Of a DNA stretch of 64,000 nucleotides, positions 43,623 through 54,157 are shown piece by piece. Below the pieces are notes generated by a model. That model searched no databases. It saw only the letters and a list, made by a program, of their open reading frames with translations, and was not told where the DNA came from. The first letter of the stretch is position 1, and every line of letters starts with the position of its first letter. This stretch comes from Pomphorhynchus laevis (Eukaryota; Acanthocephala; Palaeacanthocephala; Echinorhynchida; Pomphorhynchidae): assembly GCA_012934845.2 (NCBI GenBank), contig WNNJ02002672.1:1-64000 (forward strand). The letters run 5' to 3'. The position numbers were made by a program, and so were the translations under genes.

Positions 43623-44775
43623 CTAGTGGAGAAGACACATAGGGGAGATGGCGCGCCATCGAATTTTGGGACGGGTGTGGATAACTTGAAAATTTCCGTC
43701 TATGTTTCGGTTAGAAAGTGATGTTTCGCCGTTTTCCTCGCGACGGCGTTTTTCGATACGGGCAGAAGAGAGTTGTGCGATTTCAGAAGGGGTGCGATCG
43801 GGAAAAATTCGAGTGTTTGAAAAAAACATGAGTTTAAATCGTTGCGAGAGGACAGAAGACGCGTGAGAGCATTTTCGAAAACAATTTTTAGGAGAGGGGC
43901 TGGGAAGGATTAGATTAAGAAGATTTGTTTAGACGGATGAATGCGACAGGAGAAATGTCCTTGAAAAATGATGGTTTATCCGCAGGAACAATAGACGAGA
44001 GGATGGATCTGAAGGCGGAAACATCGTGGTCGAGACGTGCTTGTGGAGATAAGGAGTTGGAAGGAGTGATATTAGTGACGATGACGCAACGATTGCGAGA
44101 AGGAAAGCGCTTCCGTAAAGAAGGACGACTGACGTGAGTGAGTGAGATCACCATAGAAAAGCTGGCAGTTGATGATTTGGAGGGATTTGGTTTGACGACG
44201 GGAGACAGAGAATAATTATAATTAAGAGGGTGGCAAGCGATGTGAGGAAAGTTTACGTGTGAAAGGATCGTGGAGGTTGGTGGAGGTGATTTTGATTGAT
44301 AGATGCAAGTTATTGAGAAATGAGACGGGAAAGACGTGACGGGGGTGTCGGGGATTGAAGATGACATAGAATGGGAAGTTTATATGGTGGCAGGGTCGGT
44401 GGGTGGAGAAAGGACATTAGAAACGACGGGGTAATTTGAGTTGACGTGTTGGAGTTTGTTGGAGCTTATTGGAAAGTTTGCGGATTATTTTGTTGGAGAC
44501 TATATTTGTCTTGTGACTCTCTGTTTCACTCTTCATCGTATTTATCATCTTATTAGAACTGTAGCTACAGTAGAATTCGTTGTCTGCACGGCAAGATGCC
44601 TCGGATTCTGAAGTTCAAATACTTACCCACGTGTTACAGTCATTGTTTGAGCAAAGGACTTGTTGTTCAGATCCATTGGAAACATCTCTAACATCAGTGT
44701 TGGACGCGACATGGTCGGAAACTTGAGACTTTTGTTTTTTCTGACCTATTTGTATATAGTCGTTATTCGTGAACG
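43623..44775 (-). pseudogene. LINE-A ORF1 with half-finger, decayed
   Basis: The longest LINE-A 5' part in the window. Minus strand from about 44770: a basic GQKKQKSQVSDHVASNTD stretch, EQQVLCSNNDCNTWVSI then a stop, and NEFYCSY, a Cys/Trp half-finger whose last Cys is now Tyr. Then comes the Ser/Pro linker (44367-43915), SRNRCVIVTNITPSNSLSP, the RRM-like block with IVFEN, and after a break RIFPDRTPSEIAQLSSARIE and RWRAISPMCLLH overlapping the ORF2 start. The native start codon seems lost (an ATA stands where an ATG is expected). It shows that LINE-A has the same ORF1 layout as the E group. Confidence 0.65.
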
Positions 44776-44899
44776 TCGGTCGTAAATCAGTCCGTCTTGT
44801 ATCGGTTTCTTGTTGCTCAGTGCTTTGATTGTATATATTATTATGTATTTTAGATTGTAAGTAGTTGTTTTATCTAGATAGTTTAAATTAATTAGGATT

Positions 44900-45774
44900 G
44901 ATTGTATGTTTCAAAATCTAAATACATACGATTTTAGTACGCTTTATACAAATCTAGATTTAGTAGATATTAAAGAAGCGTTAGTAAAATAAATTAATCT
45001 TATATTCGGAAAAATATATACATATATATTATAATAATTATAACGCCTATCTAACAAAAATTAAACCATCAAGTAAATATAAATATATGGATAAAATTGA
45101 ATTAATAGAATCCTTAAATATTTTGATAAATCAAAATTATTTAAAAGTAGGGACATCCTATATTTAGACAAGTAAAAGGTGTTCCAATGGGTGGTAATAG
45201 TAGCTCAATTATAGCTGACTTGTTTTTAAGCTTTATAGAATATGAATTTGTTCATAACTGTGTAAAAACTAAATCTAAACAATATAAATATATGAAATAT
45301 ATGTTTCGATACATTGATGATATATGTGTGTTTAATTCTAATAATTTTTATTCAATTAGTGAGCACATTTATCCAGAAAGCCTTATTCTTAACAAAACCA
45401 ATATTAATGATAAAGAAGGTGTATATCTAGATATGAACATTAAATTAACATTAACTAAAACTACTATTAATTTATATCGTAAAGATGACATATTTAAATT
45501 TACAAGAAACATATTTTTGCATGAGCATTCATGCATACCATATAATATAAAATATAATACATTAAATAATGAAATTTTAAGAATTGCAACAATATGTAAT
45601 GATATTGGCTTTCTTCAAAATCATTTAAATAATTTAATAGATACATATTTTAAACTAGGTTACTATAAAAATAACATCAAGCAGAAAATAGTAAAATATA
45701 TAAATCAACACAATAATATAAAGAATAAATTTAAACTCTCAAGTGGCAAATTTTTATGGATGGATAATAAATAA
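44900..45774 (+). pseudogene. Penelope-like RT, no nuclease visible (PLE-1)
   Basis: The first part (about 44906-44990) encodes FQNLNTYDFSTLYTNLDLVD, RT motif A of the Penelope type, then stops. Around 45085 comes LIESLNILINQNYLKVG. After a shift FRQVKGVPMGGNSSSIIADL begins the 195-residue frame 45187-45774, with YMFRYIDDICVFNS (motif C), YLDMNIKLTLTKTT and a Lys/Asn/Ile-rich C-terminal part ending in GKFLWMDNK. The MGGN and RYIDD forms place it in the Penelope-like group. No GIY-YIG domain follows before the terminal repeat. Two diverged relatives lie at 55760-55910 (minus, 3' end) and 61862-62160. Confidence 0.75.
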
Positions 45775-45779
45775 TATAC

Positions 45780-46140
45780 TTTGCATTAGAATAAGATACT
45801 AGATAGTTATTTCAGAGGAAATACATCATTAGCATGTATTTGGCCCCGCTGCAATGTTGGGTAGAGGAGTTAGGGGCCGAAACCTGATAGCATAGCAGTT
45901 CCTCTTGATGACCCTCTAATTCTTATTCTGATACAACGTCTGTTATTTATTAGTCAATTCATAAGAATGATTTTTTAAATTTCAATTTTTTATTTTAACT
46001 TGATTTAAATTATAGAAAATCTAAAAACAATTATTAATTTTATTATTTAATTATTAAATTTTGATTTAGCATTATTATGTTTTGTTTATTTTATAATTAT
46101 ATTAAATACGTAGACTCAGTTAGCTGATTTGATTTTTAGA
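45780..46140 (+). repeat. PLE-1 terminal repeat
   Basis: Directly after the PLE-1 ORF lies ATGTATTTGGCCCCGCTGC, GGGGCCGAAACCTGATAGCA and CTCTAATTCTTATTCTGATA, ending in an AT-rich stretch and ATACGTAGACTCAGTTAGCT. The same units recur several times in both orientations at 54560-55760, next to the end of another PLE-1 copy. This fits the terminal repeat of the element. Confidence 0.7.
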
Positions 46141-46421
46141 TCTCAAACTTTTTTTAGAGGTTGTCGTGAGGTTGTTTAATTAATGATTTTAATTAAAAGT
46201 TTGTACTCGTTTGATATTGTAGACAAAGTTACTTGCATTTTGCTTGAGTTTACACGGTATTCTCCGATTTCTGCTGCAATTGTTGAATCCTCCGATAACA
46301 CACAATTTGCTCATTGAAAAAGTACAAATTATTGATGCTTAATTGCTTGTTTTATATTTGCACATATCCTTGTGCAAATATAAAATAGTTTGTTGTTTTG
46401 TATTAGAAATAATATACGCAA

Positions 46422-46850
46422 ATGGGTCTTTCATTACTAAATTGCCATAAATTTGTTCGATTATATAATGATCCTACAGATACTCGACAAAGTGAGTTTA
46501 ATAGATTCCTACGGCAGTTGTTTTCTAAAGGAGAAATTTCTGATAAGTTTTTTAAATCTTATCTTTCAAAAAATGCCAAACCAGGATTTTTATACTTGTT
46601 GTCAAAACCCACAAAGTTCAGTGTTATATCAATTGTAGCTACATAGTATACTTTTTCTTATAAAATTTCAAAGTTTATTACTACCACTTTACGATTTCAT
46701 ATATCTGATAGTCATTTCTCATACATTAAAGATAGATCTCACTTCTCTCGTTTAATCCGTAGACACAACGCTCTTGAGCATTCACTGATTACAGCTGACA
46801 TAACTTCCCTCTACACTAACGTTTCGCTTTTTCTGATGCTATAACACCGC
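46422..46850 (+). pseudogene. Penelope-like RT fragment, fingers to motif A (PLE-2)
   Basis: The frame from 46422 gives FVRLYNDPTDTRQSEFNRFL, KGEISDKFFKSYLSKNAKPG and FLYLLSKPTKFSVISIVAT. It is broken by a TAG at 46644-46646, and continues in the same frame as YTFSYKISKFI, HFSYIKDRSHFSRLI and LITADITSLYTNVS (motif A). The order NDPT, KPGxxYxLxK, YxISKF, DxxSLYTN is typical for Penelope RTs. The rest of the RT is missing. Confidence 0.7.
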
Positions 46851-46917
46851 GGCTGATATACTAGCTCTCAATCCACCTAGTGATTTACTTCTTAACTAAG
46901 AAGATTGACATACTCTT

Positions 46918-47036
46918 TAATATAATATTATATATATTATTATATTATAATTATTATATTAATGTAATTATATTAATATAATTATTATATTAATATGTAA
47001 TAATAATATTACATTATTATTATATTAATGTGACAA
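46918..47036. repeat. AT simple-sequence tract
   Basis: Long run of TATTATATTAATATAATTA-like units bordering the 3' end of a LINE-B copy. Confidence 0.8.
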
Positions 47037-47038
47037 AT

Positions 47039-48285
47039 GCGTGACAGCTTCACGCTTACAAGTCTACTAACAAAAAACAGCAGTAGTCAGGCATGCTTAT
47101 TAATTAATTGTTTAAATGATATTGGATTAGGCGTTTGAAACACGGCATCGATGTTGATTAGCGGATATGAATAGGCATATGATTCTACGAGAAAGGAGCA
47201 GCCACGAGGAAGGAGCGCAAGTTAAAAGAGGTAAAGTAGTTTGGAACATTTAAAAGAAAGGAATTACGGGAACGCAAGGAACAGTAAACAGGACGAGAAT
47301 TATCAAGAAAAGGAAGGTTGAGAAATGAAGGAGTAGGAAAAGTTAAAAGGCGGAAAGCAACGATAAGAAGACGAATTTGAACACGACCATAAATTGTAGG
47401 CAAATCGAGAGAAACAAGATGGTGGGATGTATGATCAAAACGACGAAGACGGAGGAGAATTCGGACAGCTGCGTTGACGATGAGTTGTAGGGGAAGAAGA
47501 GTGGATTTAGGTGAGTTGGAAAATAGACTAAGACAATAATCGAGTCTAGAAAAAAGGAGAGAATATATGAGGTCATACAAGAAGGGAAATCGATCAATCT
47601 ACGAACTTGACGGAGATTGCGGAGTATCAAGGAAGATGAGCGTACTTTATCTCTAACGAAAGGTTTAAGTGAAAGTCGGTTGTCGAAATGAAAGCCTATG
47701 AAAACGAGATTATCAACGATAGGAAGAATTGTAGAATTAAATGATACGGATGGAGGTTCTAAGCCGAGGCGTCGAGGTAGGGTCCACATAATTTTGGATT
47801 TATCAGGATTCAGAGAAAGGCGAATGGAAGAAAGATGATTGAAAATTGAGTCAAGACAGTTGGAAGCAGAAACACTAAAATCATGAATACGATAAGCAGG
47901 TGCGTGAGCATAGATGATAATGTCATCAGCATATTGCATAACATGAAAATGAAATGTATCAGAGATTGAAGACAAATTACCGTTAAAAAGAGAGAAAAGC
48001 AAAGGGCCTAATACGGAGCCTTGTGGAACACCGGACGGGATTGAAGAAGGATGGGAAAAGAAGAGTTAGAACAAACGCGAAAAGTACTGTTTGATAGATA
48101 TGAAGAAAACCAAGCTACAGTGGGTAAAGAGAAGCCATAATTATGACGATGAAGAAGAATCGAGTGATCGACGATGTCAAAAGCAGACGATAGATCAAGA
48201 AAAACTATAACACTACATAATTTATGATCGCGCGATATGAGTAAGTCGTTATGAACTTTAAGATAGGCAATTTCAGTAGAGTGAT
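47039..48285 (-). mobile_element. LINE-B copy, 5' truncated
   Basis: Minus strand, 1.25 kb, nearly the same extent as the copy at 26695-27931. It starts in the RT just after the STEIA block and runs to the 3' end. The frame 48002-47343 has FHFHVMQYADDIIIYAHAP (motif C) and LNPDKSKIMWTLPRR; motif B lies just upstream across a break near 48010. The C-terminal part is in another frame (47580-47185). The 3' hairpin is GCGTGA-CAGCT-TCACGC at 47039-47055, a paired variant of the LINE-B stem. Confidence 0.85.
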
Positions 48286-48319
48286 TAGAAAATTAAAATA
48301 AAATCTGTTATGTGTAATG

Positions 48320-48592
48320 TGATACAGTTGGTTGTGACGTATGGGCACATATTACGGTTCCCAAATCAATGGACTTGAACTCGAAAGGTATGTCATTTTA
48401 CTGCGGATTTTGTTCATGTTTCCATCGTAAAAATCGATGTAATGTGTCTACTAACACTGATGAAATACTATTTAAACAAATAAAACAATCATCATCTGAT
48501 AAATTTATGGGGTCTTGTGAAGACAATTTTCAACCGTCGACAGCCAACCATGATGCTATCTTGAATACGGTTCTATCGTAATTACAGGAAGA
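48320..48592 (+). pseudogene. ORF1 half-finger fragment of another E-type element
   Basis: Plus strand VGCDVWAHITVPKSMDLNSK and MSFYCGFCSCFHRKN give the Cys/Trp half-finger, followed by a Ser/Asn-rich stretch; then the sequence runs into a snap-back palindrome at 48593. No RRM or ORF2 follows. Confidence 0.6.
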
Positions 48593-48622
48593 AATTACAT
48601 TTCATCAAAATGAAATGTAATT
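48593..48622. repeat. 13-bp perfect snap-back palindrome
   Basis: AATTACATTTCAT, loop CAAA, ATGAAATGTAATT, with AATTACAGGA on both sides. It sits at the end of the ORF1 fragment. Confidence 0.85.
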
Positions 48623-49028
48623 ACAGGAATTAAATTTCATCAAATCTATAGAGACTTTGGATCAAGAACATTTCTTCTATACCCCCACATGAATCGGGAG
48701 AAGAGGCAGTACAAATTTGACACAAATATAGGGAGAAGGCAAATCATTCGGTGTCAAATTACATTTAACATCAAGATAATTTACATAATGCTACCAAAAT
48801 TAAAACTAATATTTTAAGGGGAAAATTAATTATTTTGAAGGACAGTTACATTAAGTTTTTTAACAAAATTATTGTCTGTCACTGCTAATAATGCTAAAGG
48901 CATTGCCGCGGTGCACTGCTAAGCCTAGTCTTTGCTTTAACCACAAGGAATCGCTTGATTTCAAGTTGTAAACTGATTTCTCTGGCCGATTTCCTTTATG
49001 ATGACTGGTGTTGTCGGTCCGAACACTC
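48623..49028. other. Unassigned sequence
   Basis: No recognised gene or element. Confidence 0.4.
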
Positions 49029-49029
49029 C

Positions 49030-52000
49030 TGTAAAAAAAGGATTTATTTTAACGTGGCAAATGCGTGCCAGCGCACGCTTACATGACCACAACAAAAAAA
49101 ATGTGAATCAGGTGTCGAGAAGGTGTGAACGGAAGAGGTGTTTGAATGTAATAAAGGAGAGGGCGCGGCGGACGTCGAGAGGGAGTTGATTCCAGGCGAG
49201 TAAGGCGGCGACGAGAAAGGATCGGAGACCGTAGTTGTTGGAGTAAGAGGGTATGACGGGAGCGCAGCGATAGCGAGGTGGGGCGAGTGTCGTCTAAGAA
49301 ATAAGGGTTGATGAACGATGGGGAGCCAACAGCGATGAGACGAAAAGTAACGAGAAGAAGGCGGAGTTTGATGCGGATGTGGATGGTGGGCCAGGAGCGT
49401 TGGGCAAAATATGTGGATGTGTGGTCAAAGCGACGGAGACGAAAGAGCACTCGAACGGCGGTGTTGATTATTCGTTGTAGGGGTAGGATGATATATTTTG
49501 GAGAATTGGCGAAAAGGCTAAGGCAGTAATCAATTTTAGGGAAAAGAAACGATGAAAGAAGAGACATACAAGAACGGAAGTCGATAAGGGGGCGGATACG
49601 GCGGATGTCACGAAGAATTAAGTTAGACGAGCGGACCTTGTCACGAACGAAGGGTTTAAGGGAAAGGTGATCATCGAAATGGAAGCCTAAGAAAGTGAGA
49701 TTGTAGACTATGGGGATGATCGATGAGGCAAAAGATACAATGGGAGGAGATATGCTTGGTTTACGGGGAAGGATCCACATTATTTTGGACTTTTCGGCGT
49801 TTAGAACGAGATGGAGATTGGAGAGACGTTTGTAGATAGAAGAAAGACAGTTGGAGGCAGAAATGCCGACATCGTGTATGCGATGTGCGGGTGCATGAGC
49901 ATAGATTAGAATGTCATCGGCGTATTGCATGACCTTAAAGGAGTAAGGTTTGATCAATGGAGAGAGATCGCCAAGCAAAAGAGAGAAAAGCAGGGGACCT
50001 AGGACTGAACCTTGTGGAACCCCGCAAAAATAGGGATGGGAGGGGAGGATGATGAATTAGAACAGACGCGAAATGAACGGTCGGATAGATATGAGGCGAA
50101 CCAAGCTACGGAGGAGGAAGAAAAGCCGTAATCATAACGAAGGCGAGAAAGGAGGACGGAGTGGTCGACAATGTCGAATGCGGAGGAGAGGTCGAGGGAG
50201 ATGAGAACACTATATAGAGCCTTGTCTCGAGAAATGAGTAAGTCGTTGTACACTTTTATGCATGCGATTTCTGTCGAGTGATTAGAGCGGAAAGCGGATT
50301 GCAAAGGAGGGTACAGATTGAATGAGGAGAGATAAGCGTTGATTTGTATTAAGATGAGGCGTTTTAAGAGCTTTGAAAGAGTAGAGAGTAGTGAAATGGG
50401 GCGATAGCTAGAAGGAAGGGAGGGGTCGAGCGATTGTTTCTTAAGGAGGGGACGAACGATTGCGGATTTCCAGTGTGAATGGAAGATACGACTGCGGATG
50501 AACGAGTTAAACAAGGTTGTGAGAAATGGGGATATCGATGAGCATATAGATTTTAATATGTGGGTAGGCAGGGGATTGGCAGGTGAGGTTTTGTTGGGCA
50601 AGGACATGAGGACAGATGATACTTCTGTAGGTGATACAGCGACAAGATGAAAGAGTTCCGGAAGGATGAGTGTAGACTGGGCAGAGTGGGATAGGATGGA
50701 GACCGGGGTGTGAGAGAGCAGCGTGGATACTTTAGTCTGGAGAAATGACGAATAATCATTAGCATTGATGTTGCAAGGCGTAGAGGAACGAGCCAGGATT
50801 GAGTTAAAAGTATGCCAGAGAGTCTTAGAGTTGAATGAAGTGATGATTTTATGCTGCCAGAAGGAGTTGCATTTGGTACGTAGTAGGTGGAGATGAGACC
50901 GGCGAAGAGCAAGATTTGAATTACGGAAAGACGGAGTGATCGAGCGGAAATCGCGTCTGAGAGAGCGGTGATAGACTCGAAAAGCATGGCGGAGTCGACG
51001 CTTTGAGAGTAGGCATTGGATGTCAAACCATGGGGCACGGTGCAAGCGACGGTGTGGGTGAGATTTGAAAGGCAAGAGAATATCGAGAGTGGATGTGAGT
51101 TCTGAGTCGAAAAGTAAGGCGAGATCGTGAGGAGATGAATATGTTATTGTGGGTAATGATATAGACGATTTGAGTAAGGCAGAGCGGAGAAGGGAGATGT
51201 CAAGATTTCTCCAAGGGCAACGTAGGATTGTAGGTGTGTGAGGAGGGGTGTGGTTGCGAGCGAGATAAAGGGTGATAAGAAAGTGATCGGATAGACCAGG
51301 ATCAGAGATGGACAGTGAGGTCCGGGCAGCAAAATGATCGGGGACAGCGATGATGTCGAGTGCCTCGCCAAGTATATGTGTGGGGGCAGTGGAGATTAGT
51401 TTGTAATTGTAGTTTGATAGAATGTTGATGAAGCGGATGGAATCTGTGGAAGAGGGGCGGTCTATGCAGATATTGAAGTCGCCTAGAACGAGTGAAGGGA
51501 TTGAGGACAAAGAACAATGAGAAAGGAGGTCAGAGAGTTCGGTAAAAAATAAGGCTGTAGGAGCTGATGAACCAGGACGGTATACAATGGCGAGATCTAG
51601 AGTGATCGGGTTAGAATAACGACAAGTGAGCAATTCAAAAGAGCAAGGACTGAAAGGGGTATTGTTTTTGCGAAGAGACGCTGGGTGACGCGCGAATGCG
51701 ACGATGCCGCCATGATTAGAGGATTTAGAAGGGCATGAGCTGAGGGGGCGGGCGGATTTGACTAGGGAGCAACCGGCAGAGAGCAGACGGCGAATGGAAA
51801 GGTCGTCGGAATCTGAGTGCCAGGATTCGGTGAGGCAGAAGAGATCGATGGATTGCTTGGTGAATAGGTTGAGGATAAGATCGGATTTATTGAGAATAGA
51901 TCTAGTGTTGAGGAGACCGAGGCGGAAACCGTGTGCTGTGGCGAAAGAGACTAGTGGAGAAGACACATAGGAGAGATGGAGCGCCATCGAATTTTTGGAC

Positions 52001-52060
52001 GGGTGTGGACAACTTGAAAATTTCCGTCTATGTTTCGGATGGCGAGTGATGTTTCGCCGT
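49030..52060 (-). pseudogene. LINE-A copy: ORF2 with few breaks, 3' end present
   Basis: Minus strand. ORF2 starts at 51987 and is open for 662 residues to 49999: all endonuclease blocks (LLNTRSILNKS, LTESWHSDSDD, VYRPGS, GDFNICIDR, DPGLSDHF) and the RT through LDLSSAFDIVDHSVLL and YLSDRSFRVCSNSS. At about 50025 one base is missing from a T-run (five against six in the 33808 copy), which breaks the frame just before motif B. The next frame (49978-49079) has MQYADDILIYAHAP and the thumb; a small deletion near 49240 disturbs the last part. Upstream of 51987 only the ORF1 end (RWRSISPMCLLH) remains, to about 52060. The hairpin GCGTGC-CAGC-GCACGC is at 49063-49078. Confidence 0.85.
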
Positions 52061-52559
52061 TTTTCTGTAGTCTCGATAGCAATCGGTTTGAATTAATACC
52101 GTCCTGATAGCCTTCTGTACTTAAGCCTTTTTGCCTCCTCTGTTGTCGACACATTCGCAAATGTGTCGACACAAGTGCAATTCCAGCATAAACTTCGTCC
52201 GTTCTTGAATTAAAAGGTAATAATGCCGTTGGGGCGTTTTCCATCTCCCTTGTCCAGATCCAAACGCTCGATAATGGCCGTCAAGCATGCGCGTGGCAAA
52301 GAACGCTTGACAACGCTGTTCAGTTCTGCGTGTCTGGGATGTCGGCCGGCGTTGTATCTGCAGGACAGTCCGTGATGGCAAAACCTTCACGTTATCATAT
52401 TTTAAGAAGCTACACAGATGACTATGTTACTCATGAACATAACTATAATGATCTCCTTCATGATAAATATGTTGATATTTTAGACAAAAGAATAAGGCTG
52501 AGATTTACAAACATAGACAGACTGATTCTTTAAATAGTGTGGCTTTAAATTATGAATTG
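52061..52559. other. Unassigned, partly GC-rich sequence
   Basis: The minus-strand frame 52121-52390 is open but I do not recognise it (FGSGQGRWKTPQRHYYL is its most distinctive part). Composition resembles the C elements, so an unrecognised part of one is possible. The plus strand 52390-52540 (LHDKYVDILDKRIRL) may belong to the next ORF1 fragment. Confidence 0.3.
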
Positions 52560-53445
52560 AGAAAGCATGTAACTTCATGCGATGCATGTGCTGATGACGA
52601 CGGCAATTCCTCAGGCATAACAGCCGATATAAGAAAATTAAGGTATCGGAATTACAACAGAAGTATGAATGTTATTTTGAGTGGAATTGAATAGTCGTGC
52701 ATGATCAATTCCCAAGTAAGAGTTGATGAAGACGTTTCTCGTGTGCGTTCTTGAGTTCTGCTGACCACGCTAAGATGCTGCTTTATCGTGGTTACCTCTT
52801 AAAAGATTCTACTATAAGAATACTTAGAGACATTAATTTTGATGATTGTTCGAAATTGAGGAAGGCTCTCACTGAAGTATCACATTATAGGGACTTAGCA
52901 ATTATCGTGCATGCATCATTATAAACTAAACTTAACAGTGAAAGGGCAATTAAAAGTGCTACTTTAACTATATATTGTAAAGAATTCATTCCTTAAGATT
53001 ACCACTAATGTCTTTAGAAATTTGTTTAAGACGTTGGTTCGTCCGCATTTAGAGTATGGAATTCAGGCTTCTTTCCCGATTACCAAACAAGAAAGTACAT
53101 ATATAGAGTAAGTCATAAGGCGAGGTTCTCGTTCATGTTCGAATGCGATATTGCATTATGCATCTCGATTTGATTTGCTAAGAATTCAACCGATTTCATC
53201 ACGATTTTTGTTTCTTGACCTAATAGGAATGTATGCGCTTATACACCGTTTGAACGGTTATCCGAGTGGTTCGATCATATTAAGTTCATCGATTTTGAGA
53301 GGTCACAGCAAAACTGTCTATAAAACAAGGCATGGTAAGTATCCAAAATGCTGGAGACTGTCACACAGCGTACTTAATATTTGGAATTCTCTGCCTGAGG
53401 AAATTGCTTCCGCCCGGAGTCTGCATTTGTTCAAAAATTATTAAA
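52560..53445 (+). pseudogene. F element: ORF1 RRM start joined to RT C-terminus
   Basis: Around 52640-52740 the plus strand encodes NYNRSMNVILSGIE, a TAG, then NSQVRVDEDVSRVRS, the start of the RRM-like block of the E-group ORF1. From about 53000 the sequence encodes VFRNLFKTLVRPHLEYGIQA (RT thumb region) and, in the frame 53151-53444, LRGHSKTVYKTRHGKY and LSHSVLNIWNSLPEEIASA with FKNY at the end. The whole endonuclease and RT core are missing, so it is a CR1/jockey-like copy with a large internal deletion. Confidence 0.6.
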
Positions 53446-54137
53446 GACATGGATCATCAAAAAGACGATAAACGATTTATGGACATATTTGCAGTGATTT
53501 TGTTGCTTGCTGATTTCTTTTTCTTTGTTTCTTATTTTTTAATTTCACTTTATTTTTTAAATCTATGCCTTGTAAGAATAATAATGTCTATTTGAATAAA
53601 TTAAAACTTAAAGACCTGTCGTCACTTCTGTAATAGCTATGACTCCTGGATCTTTATTTAAAGCTCAGTTCGGCTTGCTGTAATGTCTTCCTTCTTACTT
53701 CCTTTTAACCACATAGATATCTACCACATAGATATTTAAATTGAATGGTTGACATTTAAACTATAGATGTTTATCTACCAATAGATATTTGCAATTTTCC
53801 TCATATAATTTTGTTATTAAATTGAATGCTTTTACAATAATCATGTTAACAATAGCTATGCAAAAAAACAAATATTAATTAAACGCATTCATGTTTATCC
53901 TTTTACAATTAAAAATATATATATTAAATGTTGAGTACTCGTCCATATTTTGCTTCGTTGATTGTGATTATCACTATGCCGGTTTCGGATACAAAAAATA
54001 AAATGTATTGTTTTGTGGTCACTGATTAATTTAACCAATAAATGAATGATTTTTTCAAATTGTTTACTAAAAATTTGAAATATATATTTTCAATATGGTT
54101 AATTTGCATTAAACTAATTGAGTTTTTCATATTTTAG
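53446..54137. other. Region upstream of the Ral gene
   Basis: AT-rich. A splice-acceptor-like TTTCATATTTTAG ends at 54138, 19 nt before the Ral ATG, so a 5' UTR exon further upstream is possible. Repeated ATAGATATTTAAA and TAGATATTTG units near 53715-53790. No other gene. Confidence 0.4.
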
Positions 54138-54157
54138 ATAATATCATCAATACCTCA

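Noticed and set aside
45833-45910. PLE-1 terminal unit as hammerhead ribozyme (GAAAC and CTGATAG both present)
   Set aside because: The boxes are in the wrong order and only one base apart, and the first box reads CTGATAG. The unit does have an 8-bp CTGCTATG/CATAGCAG stem, but not the hammerhead layout.
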